Shown: positions 16,596-25,229, numbered from the stretch's first letter. The stretch is 64,000 bases of DNA from AC-32 sp963746155 (GCA_963746155.1 CAVVAB010000009.1:62001-126000), one strand, 5' to 3'. The notes: generated from the letters alone by a model not told the origin. A program made the numbers and translations.

Positions 16596-17615
16596 GGCCG
16601 CCTTGGCGTAGACCTCGAGCGTCTGCTCCGTGACCTTGTCCCAGGAGCAGTACTCGCGCACGCGCTCGCGGGCGGCGGCGCCGATCCGCTTGCGCAGCTC
16701 GGGGTCGGCGAGGGCGCGCTCGACGGCCGCACGGGTCGCCTGGGCGTCACCGACGGGAACGAGGAAGCCGGTCACGCCGTCCTCGATCACGGTCGGGATG
16801 CCGCCGACCGGCGTCGCCACGACGGTCTTGCCGCGTGCCATCGCTTCCAGAACGACGTTGGGCAGCCCCTCGCGCTCGGAGGTGAGCAGGACGACCGCGG
16901 CTCGGTCGTAGAGGCCGAACAGCTCCTGCTGCGGGACGAACCCGAGCGCATCGGGGAGCAGGTCGCGCAGCGGCCCGTCGCCGGCGACGATCCGCGGCAG
17001 GCCTTCGGTCGCGGCCGCGACGACGTCGATCCGCTTCTCGGGCGAGAGCCGCCCTGCGAACAGGACGGCAGCGGGGTCGTCCTCGGGGCCGGTCTCGTCC
17101 GGGATCTCGACGCCGTACGGGATCTCGTGCACGTTCGCGACGCCGATCTCGCGCATCGTGACCGCGAGCGCCTGCGAGCAGCAGATGACGGCCCGCGCGG
17201 GGCGCAGCAGCTTCCGGACGACTCCCGGCGAGCGCTCGGCGAGCCCGAGGTCCGAGAAGCGGCCGGCGGTGCCCGAGCCGTGGAGCGTGACGATGAACGG
17301 CTTACCGGAAAAGCGGGCGACCGACGCTCCCGCGAGCCAGTTCGCATGGACGAAGTCGGCGTCGCGGGCCGCGCGCCGGAGGGCATGCACCATCGACCAG
17401 CCGAGCGGCGGTGCCAGCCAGGGCTTCCGCTTCACGCTCGCGACGAGGCCCGCTCCGCTGCTGCCAGTCAGCCCGTAATCGCGGTAGGCGCCCGGCCCGA
17501 CGACGTCGATCTCGACGTCGCGCTCGCGTAGCCGCCGAACGAGGTCGAAGACGAATCGTCCCGCGAGATCGCCCTCGTGCCGCGGGTAGGACGTGGTGAA
17601 GACGGCGACTTTCAT
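16593..17615 (-). CDS. Glycosyltransferase, GT4-like
   Basis: Retaining GT-B fold sugar transferase, 340 residues. The N-terminus VAVFTTSYPRHEGDLAGRFV and FVHANWLAG, FIVTLHGSG are typical of group 1 transferases. The donor-binding half has LFAGRLSPEKRIDVV, REGLPNVVLEAMARGKTVV (the E-x7-E motif) and VGGIPTVIEDGVTGFLVP. Acceptor and sugar donor cannot be told. The ATG overlaps the stop of the upstream TPR gene (TGATGA), so the two are co-transcribed. Confidence 0.9.
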   Translation of the reverse strand: MKVAVFTTSYPRHEGDLAGRFVFDLVRRLRERDVEIDVVGPGAYRDYGLTGSSGAGLVASVKRKPWLAPPLGWSMVHALRRAARDADFVHANWLAGASVARFSGKPFIVTLHGSGTAGRFSDLGLAERSPGVVRKLLRPARAVICCSQALAVTMREIGVANVHEIPYGVEIPDETGPEDDPAAVLFAGRLSPEKRIDVVAAATEGLPRIVAGDGPLRDLLPDALGFVPQQELFGLYDRAAVVLLTSEREGLPNVVLEAMARGKTVVATPVGGIPTVIEDGVTGFLVPVGDAQATRAAVERALADPELRKRIGAAARERVREYCSWDKVTEQTLEVYAKAA

Positions 17616-18400
17616 CAGGGGGATTCTCGTCCGCGGACTGCCCGTCGGGCGGCGGCGTCCGCCGATCGGCCCGCGTCGTCGTACGCTGCGGCCAGCTCCT
17701 CACGGAACTGGCTGAGGTACGGCGAGTCGAGCTGCTGGTCCTCGCACCATTCGATTGCTCGTTCGAGATACGGGATCGCTTCCGCCGGACGGCCGAGGGC
17801 CCGTAGCGCTCGGGCGACGCCGAAGCACGCGTACTCGGTCAGGAACGGGTTCCGCGTCTCCTTCTCGCGAGCGACGAGCGAGGCCTGGAAGCTCTCCAGG
17901 GATTGCTGGTAGTTGCCGCGTTCCCACTGCCAGTCACCGAGGTTCATCAGCAGGGTTCCGCACCAATACGAGGCTGTGGGATAACGCTCGGCGAGGTCGA
18001 GTCCGCGCTGCGTCCACGCGACCATGTCCCCTGCGAGGGCGCACGAGTGGGCTGCATCTGCGGCCATGAAGTGCTGATCTCCGGCAAGCGCTGCGCTGTA
18101 CGCCTGCTCCAGGAACGGCAGCGCCGCGGCATCGCCGTCCGAGCGTCGGACGACGCGCCCGCGCTCGAGGAGCACTCGCGCGCACGCCGCGCCGTCGTCT
18201 CCTGCCAGCCCGTCAGCCTCGTCGAGCAGCGCATTCGCCGCATCGAGCTGTCCACGCTTCATCTCCACCCGCGCCAACTGCGTGAGCACCTCCGCGCGGC
18301 CCGGGTCCGTCGTCTCTTCTGACAGGGCAGCTCGCAGGCTCTCCTCGGTTGCGTCGAGGTCCGCGTCGTTCCACAGCGGGCGGAGGCGGTCTTCGCTCAA
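17615..18400 (-). CDS. TPR-repeat protein
   Basis: 261 residues built of tetratricopeptide-like helical pairs, for example VLTQLARVEMKRGQLDAANA, LLMNLGDWQWERGNYQQSLE and GVARALRALGRPAEAIPYLE. Cytosolic, presumably a protein-interaction scaffold; nothing shows a partner. The TTG start overlaps the stop of the DUF309 gene (TTGA), and the stop overlaps the glycosyltransferase start. Confidence 0.8.
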   Translation of the reverse strand: MSEDRLRPLWNDADLDATEESLRAALSEETTDPGRAEVLTQLARVEMKRGQLDAANALLDEADGLAGDDGAACARVLLERGRVVRRSDGDAAALPFLEQAYSAALAGDQHFMAADAAHSCALAGDMVAWTQRGLDLAERYPTASYWCGTLLMNLGDWQWERGNYQQSLESFQASLVAREKETRNPFLTEYACFGVARALRALGRPAEAIPYLERAIEWCEDQQLDSPYLSQFREELAAAYDDAGRSADAAARRAVRGRESP

Positions 18401-18735
18401 CTTCGTCGCACCTCTACCCGCGGCAGCTCGAGAGAGTCCGTCGCGACGATGCTCGCGGCAGACACGATCTGCTCGAGGATCGAATCCACGTCGACGCCGC
18501 GGTGCTCCGGCGCGTACGGCCCGAGGCGGCGGGCAGCCTTCTCGAGCTGTCGCTCGCAGCCGACGCGGTTATCGCGACCGGCCTGATACCAGGCAACCGC
18601 AACGTGGACGAGCCCCTGGAAGAAGTCGCGCTCCTCCTCCTCCGCCGCGCGCCAGGCGTCTTCGAGCTCCTCGTGGGCGGCGAAGTACTCGCCGCGGCGG
18701 ATCAGGTCGAGGCCTGCCTCCAGTGCGGCCGTCAG
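18397..18735 (-). CDS. DUF309 domain protein
   Basis: 112 residues of the DUF309 family (LDLIRRGEYFAAHEELEDAW, EEERDFFQGLVHVAVAWYQ, LGPYAPEHRGVD), a small helical protein of unknown role; the conserved HE and W residues are present. The family normally starts about 11 residues before DLIRRGEYF. Here that position is a CTG that overlaps the stop of the upstream oxidase gene (CTGA). No ATG, GTG or TTG lies nearby in frame. This is one of three such CTGA junctions in the window. Confidence 0.85.
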   Translation of the reverse strand: MTAALEAGLDLIRRGEYFAAHEELEDAWRAAEEEERDFFQGLVHVAVAWYQAGRDNRVGCERQLEKAARRLGPYAPEHRGVDVDSILEQIVSAASIVATDSLELPRVEVRRS

Positions 18736-19155
18736 ATCGACTCGACCGGCCAGGGGCCGGCACCCTCCCACGCGTGCCACGAGCGCGGCTCGACCCAGGC
18801 GCTGACGCGACGGCTCTCGCGGTTCGAGAACCGCTGACCGGAGTAGTGCAGCGCGAGGCGGTCGATGTCCGCAAGACCGTCGTCGTCGTAGATCTCGACC
18901 ACCTCGCCGAGCAGGCTGACGTGCCGGTACCAGCTCCCCTCGTCGAGGACGGTCAACGCGACCCGCGGATCGCGGCGCATGAAGCGGAGCCGCAGCCGAG
19001 CTCTCGTCCATGTTGAGCAGGACGCGCTCCCCGTCCCAGAGGTACCAGGTTGCCACGGTGTGAGGCGAGCCGTCGTCCCGGAGCGAGGCGACGACCGCGG
19101 GGTTCGCGCGCCGGAGGAACTCGTCGAGCTCGGGTGGCAATGGTAGTGAGGGCAC
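18732..19155 (-). pseudogene. Pyridoxamine 5'-phosphate oxidase-like protein, one frameshift
   Basis: FMN or F420 split-barrel protein of about 140 residues. The start reads LPPELDEFLRRANPAVVASL, then DDGSPHTVATWYLWDGERVLLNMD. After one extra base near 19001 the frame continues RLRLRFMRRDPRVALTVLDE, GEVVEIYDDDGLADIDRLA and RVSAWVEPRSWHAW. Both parts together make a complete family member, so the lesion is very recent or an error. Likely a flavin- or deazaflavin-dependent reductase; substrate unknown. It lies between a Rieske gene and DUF309. Confidence 0.8.
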
Positions 19156-19170
19156 GCGGCGAGGCCGAGG

Positions 19171-19483
19171 TCAGATCGAGATCTGAACCTCGCCGTCCTC
19201 GACCCGCACGTCGTAGGTCTCGAGGACGATCGCGCGGTCGAACTCGTTCTCGCCGGTGCGCACGTCGTACTGCCAGCCGTGCCACGGGACAGCTGAGGAC
19301 GTGCCCTTCGAGCCGGCCCTCGCAGAGCGGGCCCTCGAGGTGGATGCAGGCTCCCTGCGTGACGAAGAACTCGTCGCCCACGCGCGCGAGCGTCAGCTCC
19401 TGCTCGCCGACACGCACGCACGCCAGCGATCCGGGCTCGATCTCGTCCACGCGTGCAACCGGCTGAAAACGCCGCTCTGTCAC
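19171..19483 (-). pseudogene. Rieske [2Fe-2S] ferredoxin, one frameshift
   Basis: Small soluble Rieske protein, about 103 residues, resembling NirD-type or dioxygenase ferredoxins. The first Fe-S motif is GACIHLEGPL (CxH). The second should be CPWHGWQYDVRTG (CxxH) but an extra G near 19285 shifts the frame after CP. Both cluster motifs are otherwise intact. GTG start at 19483. The partner may be the split-barrel flavoprotein immediately downstream. No oxygenase subunit is nearby. Confidence 0.8.
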
Positions 19484-19510
19484 GCGCTCGATCCTAGCTG
19501 CCGAAGGTGT

Positions 19511-19516
19511 TAGCGT
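19511..19516 (+). promoter_or_regulatory. Candidate -10 box TAGCGT
   Basis: TAGCGT is 6 nt before the GTG at 19523; no Shine-Dalgarno. It matches the leaderless pattern. Confidence 0.35.
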
Positions 19517-19522
19517 TGCCGC

Positions 19523-19831
19523 GTGGCGACGATCCTGCTGGCGGGGGTCGACGTGTTCTTCCGGGGGAAGATCGAGGCGCTGCTTCCCGAGTACCACCTC
19601 GTAACCGTCGACAGCATCGACCCGCCCGACCTCGTGATCTGCGACATCTCGCGGATCGAGCCCGACGAGGTTGCGGACGCGTATCCGGACGTGCCGATCC
19701 TCGGCTTCACCAACCACACGGACACGGCCGGGCTCCGCGGCGCGCACACGGCCGGCTTCGACCAGGTGCTCGTGAAATCCTCACTAGATGAGCGCCTGAA
19801 AGCCACCGTCGAGGAGTTGGTGCCTCAGTAG
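19523..19831 (+). CDS. Receiver-like protein lacking part of the phospho-pocket
   Basis: 102 residues with a flavodoxin-like receiver layout: ATILLAGVDVFFRGKIEALL, then VICDISRIEPDE at the phospho-acceptor position, VPILGFTNHT and GFDQVLVKSSL with the conserved Lys region. The usual acidic pair near the N-terminus is absent (LLAGVD), so it may be an atypical receiver. No output domain. Close to the ferredoxin gene (13 bp). Confidence 0.6.
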   Translation: MATILLAGVDVFFRGKIEALLPEYHLVTVDSIDPPDLVICDISRIEPDEVADAYPDVPILGFTNHTDTAGLRGAHTAGFDQVLVKSSLDERLKATVEELVPQ

Positions 19832-19834
19832 ACT
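19829..19834 (+). promoter_or_regulatory. Candidate -10 box TAGACT
   Basis: TAGACT overlaps the stop of the receiver-like gene and is 10 nt before the ferredoxin GTG. Confidence 0.3.
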
Positions 19835-19844
19835 GACGGCCGCT

Positions 19845-20150
19845 GTGACGTACATCATCGCGGAGCCGTGCATCGACATCAAAGACCTCTCGTGCGTCGA
19901 CGTCTGTCCCGTCGACTGCATCCACACCTTCGGGAGGATCCTGATCATCGACCCGGAGGAGTGCATCGACTGCGGCGCCTGCGAGCCGGAGTGCCCGGTC
20001 GAGGCGATCTTTCCCGAGGACGCGCTGCCCGATAAGTGGGAGGCGTTCGTGAAGATCAACTACGCGTTCCCCGATGGCGCGGACGTGATCAACAAGCTCG
20101 TCGACGAGTACGCCGAGGAGCACAACGTCCAGAATCCGCCACTCGAGTAG
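19845..20150 (+). CDS. fdxA: Ferredoxin, FdxA type (3Fe-4S/4Fe-4S)
   Basis: Soluble electron carrier of 101 residues. The first cluster motif is CVDVCPVDCIH and the second CIDCGACEPECPVEAI, the spacing of seven-iron actinobacterial ferredoxins. YIIAEPCIDIKDLSC at the N-terminus and PDGADVINKLVDEYAEEHN at the C-terminus agree with the family. Electron partners are not indicated by context. Confidence 0.95.
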   Translation: MTYIIAEPCIDIKDLSCVDVCPVDCIHTFGRILIIDPEECIDCGACEPECPVEAIFPEDALPDKWEAFVKINYAFPDGADVINKLVDEYAEEHNVQNPPLE

Positions 20151-20180
20151 CGGGCTCGCGCTCGGCAGGTGTCGTCTGGC

Positions 20181-20186
20181 TATGCT
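20181..20186 (+). promoter_or_regulatory. Candidate -10 box TATGCT
   Basis: TATGCT is 6 nt before the GTG of the VOC gene with no Shine-Dalgarno. Confidence 0.4.
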
Positions 20187-20192
20187 GGCCGC

Positions 20193-20891
20193 GTGAGGCC
20201 GGAGACGCTCGACCACGTCGCCCTCTGGGTGGCGGACCGAGACGCCATTGCGGACGTTCTGACCGAGCGGGTCGGCATGCACGTGATCGACCGGACCGAC
20301 GCGTTCACGCTCGTCGGGTCGCACGCTCGCCGCGGGAAGCTGACGCTGTTCGCGGCCGAGGGACCGCGAGAGAGAGGTGCGCTCAAGCACGTCGCGTTGC
20401 GGGTCTCGAGCAACGAGCAGGCGGAGGCCGAGCTGGACGGGATCGAGGTCGACAGGCCCCGCGATGGCGAGCTCTACTTCGACGTCCACGAGGGGCTGCG
20501 AATCGGCCTCGTCGAGGCGCCGACCGAGATCGAGTACGACATCGATCACGTCGCGCTCTGGTCCGGTGCGCCGGAAGAGACCGCCAGGGCGTACCTCGGA
20601 TTGGGGTTCTCCGCCGCCGAGCCCGGGCCGTCGGGTGCTCCGCGCGTCGAGGCGGGCGGCGCGTTCGTGGAGTTCCACGAGGGCGAGCCGGGGGATCCCG
20701 AGAAGCCGCTGCTGAACCATCTCGCGGTCTTGGTCGATTCGACCGACGACCACATCGCCGAGGCGCGCGAGCTGGGGCTCGAGATCGCAGACATCGTGGA
20801 CGCGGCTAACACGTACGCGGTGTTCGTCTGGGGGCCCCAGCGCGTCAAGGTCGAGTACGTCGAGCACAAGCCCTCGTTCTCACTGACTTAG
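20193..20891 (+). CDS. VOC/glyoxalase-superfamily protein, two modules
   Basis: 232 residues with two or more beta-alpha-beta-beta-beta modules of the vicinal oxygen chelate fold: LDHVALWVADRDAIADVLTE at the N-terminus and IDHVALWSGAPEETARAYLG in the second half, each with the metal-ligand His (DHVALW). The Glu ligand candidates are VKVEYVEHKP at the end and GLRIGLVEAP in the middle. Substrate unknown. One base separates it from the flavoprotein gene start, so they are one unit. Confidence 0.85.
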   Translation: MRPETLDHVALWVADRDAIADVLTERVGMHVIDRTDAFTLVGSHARRGKLTLFAAEGPRERGALKHVALRVSSNEQAEAELDGIEVDRPRDGELYFDVHEGLRIGLVEAPTEIEYDIDHVALWSGAPEETARAYLGLGFSAAEPGPSGAPRVEAGGAFVEFHEGEPGDPEKPLLNHLAVLVDSTDDHIAEARELGLEIADIVDAANTYAVFVWGPQRVKVEYVEHKPSFSLT

Positions 20892-20892
20892 C

Positions 20893-21912
20893 GTGATCAT
20901 TGCCGGCGCGGGGATGGCCGGCCTGTGCGCGGCCGCACGCGCCCGCGAGCTCGGGGCCGAGCCGGTCGTGCTCGAAAAGGGCGACCGCCCTGGCGGGTCG
21001 ATGCTCCTCTCGAGCTGCGTCGTGTGGCGGCATCAGACGTTCGAGGACTTCCGCCGCGAGTGCCCGGACGGCGACGAGCGGCTCCAGCGGGTCGTGTTCG
21101 ACGGGCTCGACGAGGCGCTCGATTGGCTCGTGTCGCTCGGGGCCGAGGTCGTCTGGGAGGACACGCCGAACCCCCGCACGACCGGAAAGCGCTTCGACCC
21201 GCGGAGCCTGACGGACGTGCTCGTCCGAGCGGCCGGAGATGTCCGTTTCGGCCACGGCCTGGGGCCTGTCCCCGGGACATGGCCGAAAGAGCCGCTGGTG
21301 CTCGCGACCGGGGGCTTCTCCGTTCGCCTCGCGCGCGAGCGCGGGCTGCTCGCGCGCTGCAACCCGTGGAGCGAGGGCGGCGGGCTCGACTTCGCCCACG
21401 CGCACGGGGCCGAGGTGTCGGGCGACCTCGACGAGTACTACGGCCGCGCGATGCCTGCGCCTCCGGCGCGCGTGGGGGAGGACGACTTCGTGCGCCTCTC
21501 GCAGCTCTGGGGCGGCGAGGCACGCCTGGTCGGCGAAGACGGCGAGGAGTTCTTCCCGGGCCCGCCCGCCTGGCACGAGAGCGACCTGGCGCAGGCGATC
21601 GGCAGGCAGCCGGGCGGGACCGCCTGGTTCGCCACGTCCCCTGAGCACCGCGACGACCCGCGTGTGGTCGCGGCCCGCGAGGCCGGCGGCACCGTCGTGG
21701 AGCAGGACGGCGAGCTCCGGATCCATGTGATCGCGGGCGTGACGCACACGCTCGGCGGGATCCGCGTCGACGAGCACGCCCGCGTTCTAGGCGTCGACGG
21801 CCTGTTCGCGGCCGGCGCCGACGTCGGCGGGATCTCGAGCGGCGGCTATTCGAGCGGGCTTGCGGCCGCGCTCGTCCTCGGACGGCGCGCCGCCCAGGAA
21901 GCGCTCAGGTAA
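20893..21912 (+). CDS. FAD-dependent oxidoreductase (fumarate reductase/KstD-like)
   Basis: 339 residues. Nucleotide-binding motif IIAGAGMAGLCAAARARELG, GDRPGGSMLLSS, and C-terminal FAD loop GLFAAGADVGGISSGGYSSG are of the flavoprotein family of succinate dehydrogenases and 3-ketosteroid dehydrogenases. The protein is shorter than a KstD. The segment RFGHGLGPVPGTWPKE is encoded by a nested palindrome (21246-21288) that looks inserted between conserved strands. GTG start just after the VOC stop. Substrate unknown. Confidence 0.82.
   Translation: MIIAGAGMAGLCAAARARELGAEPVVLEKGDRPGGSMLLSSCVVWRHQTFEDFRRECPDGDERLQRVVFDGLDEALDWLVSLGAEVVWEDTPNPRTTGKRFDPRSLTDVLVRAAGDVRFGHGLGPVPGTWPKEPLVLATGGFSVRLARERGLLARCNPWSEGGGLDFAHAHGAEVSGDLDEYYGRAMPAPPARVGEDDFVRLSQLWGGEARLVGEDGEEFFPGPPAWHESDLAQAIGRQPGGTAWFATSPEHRDDPRVVAAREAGGTVVEQDGELRIHVIAGVTHTLGGIRVDEHARVLGVDGLFAAGADVGGISSGGYSSGLAAALVLGRRAAQEALR
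21246..21288. repeat. Nested palindrome in the flavoprotein gene
   Basis: Outer arms TTTCGGCCA (21246-21254) and TGGCCGAAA (21280-21288) enclose an inner perfect palindrome TGTCCC-C-GGGACA (21267-21279). The inner part is identical to 2119-2131 in mfd. The reading frame is preserved. Confidence 0.65.
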
Positions 21913-22111
21913 GCGGCTGGAGGTACGCGCAGCGGCGCGTGTCGCCCGGCAGCGGCGAGGGCGCGACCTTGCTCACGCGAAGGCGCGTCTCATCCTCCTC
22001 GACGTCCTCGCCCACCGCGGGCACGTCGCCGTCGCGCTCCCGCAACTCGTAGCCGGTCGCCGTCCAGACGAAGCGCAGGTGCGTGCGCTGCTGCATGTGG
22101 CCGTCCTCCAC
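21905..22111 (-). CDS. Small uncharacterised protein (68 residues)
   Basis: The frame encodes HLRFVWTATGYELRERDGDV, then PAVGEDVEEDETRLRVSKVA and SPLPGDTRRCAYLQPL. The composition looks like a compact beta-rich protein, not an antisense artefact, and it fills the space between the flavoprotein and the kinase. The end overlaps the flavoprotein stop by 8 nt. No family recognised. Coupled position 9 nt after the kinase stop suggests one transcript with the two-component pair. Confidence 0.55.
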   Translation of the reverse strand: MEDGHMQQRTHLRFVWTATGYELRERDGDVPAVGEDVEEDETRLRVSKVAPSPLPGDTRRCAYLQPLT

Positions 22112-22120
22112 GGCCCGATC

Positions 22121-23335
22121 CTAGCTCGCAGACTCGGATGCGTGAGCCACGTAGGACGGGACGATCACGCGGACGGCCGTGCCGCCGTCGGGCCCGGCCT
22201 CGACCACGAGACGGCCGCTGAGCGTGCGCGCGCGCTCCTCGATCGCATCGAAGGTCGCGCGCCGCCGCTCGCCGGCCCCGTCGTCCGCGATCACCGCCTC
22301 GACGCTCCCGTCCTCGACCTCGCTCACACGGATCGAGATGCGCGTCGGCGGGCCGCGGTGAATCGCCAGGTTCACGGCCTCGCGGATGATCTGGTAGAGG
22401 CCGACCCGCGCGTTCTCGCTCAGGCTGTCGGCCGCCTCGATGTCGAGGTCGACCTGGATCTTGTTCGCGAGACCCGTCTGCTCGGAGAACGTCCGCACGG
22501 CAGGCCCGAAGCCCTGGTCGCGGAGCACGACCGGCTCGATGTGGAACGAGAGGTCGCGCAGGGAGCGGATCGTGTCGCGGTGCCGGACGAGCGCCGAGCG
22601 CAGGATGCGGTCGGCCTCGTCGAGCCGGTTCCCGCCGAACGAGTCGATCACGGCGTCGAGCATGAGGCTGATCCCCGAGAGCGACTGCACGGGGCCGTCG
22701 TGGAGGAAGAGCGCGAGTCGGCGCCGCTCGTCCTGCTCGGCGGTGATCAGCTGGTCGGAGAGCCGCGCCCGTTCCGCCTCGCGGACGCGCGCCTCCGCGA
22801 GCAGGCGGGTGTTCTCGACCGCGCGCGACGTGAAGTCGGCGAGCAATGCCGCCCGCGCAAGCTCGCCGCGGTCCAACGGCTTCGAGCGCGTCAGCTCGAG
22901 CGCCCCGATGTCCTCGCCGCGGATCTGCAGCGGGAGCACGAACGAGCCGGACGCGTGCGGCTTCTCGCCCGGCTCGAGCAGCGAGGCCTTGGCGCCGAAG
23001 AGCTCCTTCGCCTCTCGGCGGGTCCGCTCGAGAACCTCGTCCGGCTCGTGTGCGGAGGCGATCGATCCCATCGACTCGACCAGCGACTCGAGGAAGCTCG
23101 ACTGGGCAGCGAGCTCTTCCTCGGCCACCTCGTGGCGGTGCCGCTCCGTGACGATCAGGTTGAACGCGAACGCGGCCGCGCCCACGATCGCGATCCCGAG
23201 CCCGGCGAATGCGACCCAGCTCGCCCCTAGCGCAAGGCCGATCAGGGAGACGACTGCCCCCACGGCGACCGCCCCTACGAGGAGCGACGCTCTGGAAACG
23301 TTGACGAGGTGACCGTCGCCGATTCGACCGGTCAT
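22121..23335 (-). CDS. Sensor histidine kinase, HisKA_3 type
   Basis: About 404 residues. Two membrane helices lie near residues 15-60 (LLVGAVAVGAVVSLIGLALG, WVAFAGLGIAIVGAAAFAFN), followed by a GAF-like region (LFGAKASLLEPG to SFVLPLQIRGEDIG), the phospho-acceptor box ERRRLALFLHDGPVQSLSG typical of NarL-partner kinases, and an ATPase domain (IIREAVNLAIHR, IADDGAGERRR). The ATG used lies inside the intergenic repeat copy B, whose TCGACCGGTCAT supplies the codon. The cognate regulator is 59 bp upstream. Signal sensed is unknown. Confidence 0.88.
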   Translation of the reverse strand: MTGRIGDGHLVNVSRASLLVGAVAVGAVVSLIGLALGASWVAFAGLGIAIVGAAAFAFNLIVTERHRHEVAEEELAAQSSFLESLVESMGSIASAHEPDEVLERTRREAKELFGAKASLLEPGEKPHASGSFVLPLQIRGEDIGALELTRSKPLDRGELARAALLADFTSRAVENTRLLAEARVREAERARLSDQLITAEQDERRRLALFLHDGPVQSLSGISLMLDAVIDSFGGNRLDEADRILRSALVRHRDTIRSLRDLSFHIEPVVLRDQGFGPAVRTFSEQTGLANKIQVDLDIEAADSLSENARVGLYQIIREAVNLAIHRGPPTRISIRVSEVEDGSVEAVIADDGAGERRRATFDAIEERARTLSGRLVVEAGPDGGTAVRVIVPSYVAHASESAS

Positions 23336-23398
23336 TTCAGACGGACGCACGGGCAAAGCCCCTGCGTCCTGCCGGCGGCGTCGCAAGCGACGCCTCAG
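23324..23398 (+). repeat. 75-bp intergenic repeat, copy B
   Basis: TCGACCGGTCATTTCAGACG at the left, variable hairpin GCACGGGC-AAA-GCCCCTGCG region, and GGCGTCGC-AA-GCGACGCC at the right. The left end provides the ATG of the kinase and the right end the TGA stop of the regulator, both on the minus strand. It therefore replaces the whole gap between them. Confidence 0.8.
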
Positions 23399-24042
23399 TC
23401 GATGATCGCGTCGCGAAGCGCAATCGCAACCGCATGCGTTCGCGTGTCGGCCTCGAGCTTGGTGAGGATGTGGCGCACGTGGCTCTTCACGGTCTCCTGG
23501 CTGATGAACAGCCGGGCGGCCACGTCCGCGTTCGACATCCCGTCGGCGAGGAGCTGCAGGATCTCGCGCTCGCGGCCGGTGAGCATGCCCTCCTGGACGC
23601 CGGAGACGAACGCCGGCAGCAGCGCCGGGTCGCGGAAGTCCTCGCCCGCCGCGACCTTCTCGATCGCGTTCAGCAGCGTCTGGTGCGGCGCCTCCTTGAG
23701 GATGTAGCCCTTCGCGCCCGACTCGAGCCCGCGTGCCAGCAGGCTCCGCTCGCTGTAGGCGGTGAAGATCAGGACGGAGGTCTCCGGCACCTTCTGCGTC
23801 AGGATCTTGGTCGCCTCGAGCCCGTCCATCCCGGGCATGCGGACATCCATGATCACGACGTTGGGCTTGCGCCGCTCGCAGAGCGCGACCGCGGTGGCCC
23901 CGTCGGAGGCTTCGCCGACGACCCGGATGTGGGGAGCCCGGGAGAGCGAGAGCCGTAGCCCTTCACGGACGACCTCGTGGTCGTCGACGATCAGACATGT
24001 GATCTCCCCGCTCGTCCTCTTCTCAGCGGCCTGCTCTGCCAC
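23395..24042 (-). CDS. NarL/LuxR-family response regulator
   Basis: 215 residues. Receiver domain with LIVDDHEVVREGLRLSL, phospho-acceptor Asp in VVIMDVRMPGMDGLEA and KGYILKEAPHQ; C-terminal LuxR helix-turn-helix LTGREREILQLLADGMSNAD, then VAARLFISQETVKSHVRHIL. It is the obvious partner of the adjacent kinase. Target genes are not evident. The stop codon is inside repeat copy B. Confidence 0.93.
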   Translation of the reverse strand: MAEQAAEKRTSGEITCLIVDDHEVVREGLRLSLSRAPHIRVVGEASDGATAVALCERRKPNVVIMDVRMPGMDGLEATKILTQKVPETSVLIFTAYSERSLLARGLESGAKGYILKEAPHQTLLNAIEKVAAGEDFRDPALLPAFVSGVQEGMLTGREREILQLLADGMSNADVAARLFISQETVKSHVRHILTKLEADTRTHAVAIALRDAIID

Positions 24043-24083
24043 GCACGCGGATTGTAGGTATCCCGTCGGAGGTGTCTAAGGCG

Positions 24084-24111
24084 GCGAGGGGCCGCCGGAG
24101 CGGCCCCTCGC
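24084..24111. terminator. Strong GC hairpin after the beta-helix gene
   Basis: Perfect 11-bp stem GCGAGGGGCCG / CGGCCCCTCGC with a 6-nt loop, directly 3' of the minus-strand beta-helix gene. No U-run, as is usual in very GC-rich genomes. It may also insulate the response regulator gene from read-through. Confidence 0.65.
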
Positions 24112-24119
24112 GCGCAAGC

Positions 24120-25229
24120 TCAGGGACAGAGACCCGAAGGGGTGCTCGTCGAGCAGAGGTTCTTCTTGAAGACGTTCCCGGTTCCGGTGCCGTCCCAGAA
24201 GATGTCGGTGCTGTTCTTCTTGAAGACGTTGCGCTTCACCGTGTTGTTCGACGGGGCTGTCACATCACCGGATACCACGACGACGCCGCCGCTGAACGCG
24301 GTGTCACCCGAGGGCACGTTGCCGGTGATCAGGTTGCCCTTGACCTTGACGCCGGTCGAGCCGACCAGCGCGACGCCGATGCCCGACAGCGGAACGTCGT
24401 TGTCCTCGCCGGCCGGGCAGGCCTTGGTGTTGTTCTTGATGCTGTTGCCCTTGATCCGGAAGAAACCGGCGGGGCCTGGGGCATCCGCGAGGACGACCAC
24501 GCCCACGCAGTTCCCGTAGAACGAGTTGTGGGCAACGGTTCCGTGCTCCGCGTCCCGGACGAGGATGCCGAACAGGTTGTCGAAGCTCACGTTCCCGAAG
24601 ACCTTCGCGCCCGCGTTTGGCGAGTCCCCGATGTAGAGGCCGGCCTCGCCTCCGCCCGACACCTTGTTGAAGAGCATGTGCGTCCCGGTCGAGGAGAAGG
24701 CCGTGATGCCGTACTCGTCGTTGTCGTCGGCCACGTTCCACGCGAACGTCGCGTTGTGCGCGCCGAAGGCGACGATCCCCGAGTCGCTGAACCCTTCGAT
24801 CGTGAAGCCGGTGATCGAGACGTTCTTGACCTCGCGGTTGACGACACCGGTGTCGAAGTCCACGTCTCCGAGCACGCAGATGCCGTTCACGTCCGCGGGG
24901 TTGCTCGGGTCGAGGCATGCGTTCTGCGTCGGCGTCGCGGCCGGCGTGAGAACAGCATGGACACCGATCAGCGAGATGCCGTCGGTCGTGATGGCGACGT
25001 TCTCCTGGTGCTTCCCGAAGACGTAGATCTTTGTCCCCGGCTTGGCGGCATCCACCGCCGCCTGGATGGACTGGCCTGGACCGACGATCACCTTCTTGCC
25101 GTGGCCCTGATTGCCGTGCCCGTGGCCCTTTCCGTGGTGCCCGCCGCCCGCCTGGGCTGAGCTCGCCCCCGCGATCAGCAACAACAACGCGGCGAATATG
25201 GCGAGCAGCGGTCGCTTGGACCCACTCAT
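24120..25229 (-). CDS. Secreted right-handed beta-helix protein (NosD-like repeats)
   Basis: 369 residues with signal peptide LLAIFAALLLLIAGASSAQA, a Gly/His-rich segment (GGGHHGKGHGHGNQGHGKK) and then parallel beta-helix rungs from VGPGQSIQAAVDAAKPGTKI onward (for example VSITGFTIEGFSDSGIVAFG, GNVSFDNLFGILVRDAEHG, HNSFYGNCVGVVVLAD). The His-rich stretch may bind metal. Such folds often bind or cleave polysaccharides; catalytic residues cannot be assigned. Codon use is richer in AAC/AAG than neighbours because of Asn- and Lys-rich rungs. Confidence 0.85.
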   Translation of the reverse strand: MSGSKRPLLAIFAALLLLIAGASSAQAGGGHHGKGHGHGNQGHGKKVIVGPGQSIQAAVDAAKPGTKIYVFGKHQENVAITTDGISLIGVHAVLTPAATPTQNACLDPSNPADVNGICVLGDVDFDTGVVNREVKNVSITGFTIEGFSDSGIVAFGAHNATFAWNVADDNDEYGITAFSSTGTHMLFNKVSGGGEAGLYIGDSPNAGAKVFGNVSFDNLFGILVRDAEHGTVAHNSFYGNCVGVVVLADAPGPAGFFRIKGNSIKNNTKACPAGEDNDVPLSGIGVALVGSTGVKVKGNLITGNVPSGDTAFSGGVVVVSGDVTAPSNNTVKRNVFKKNSTDIFWDGTGTGNVFKKNLCSTSTPSGLCP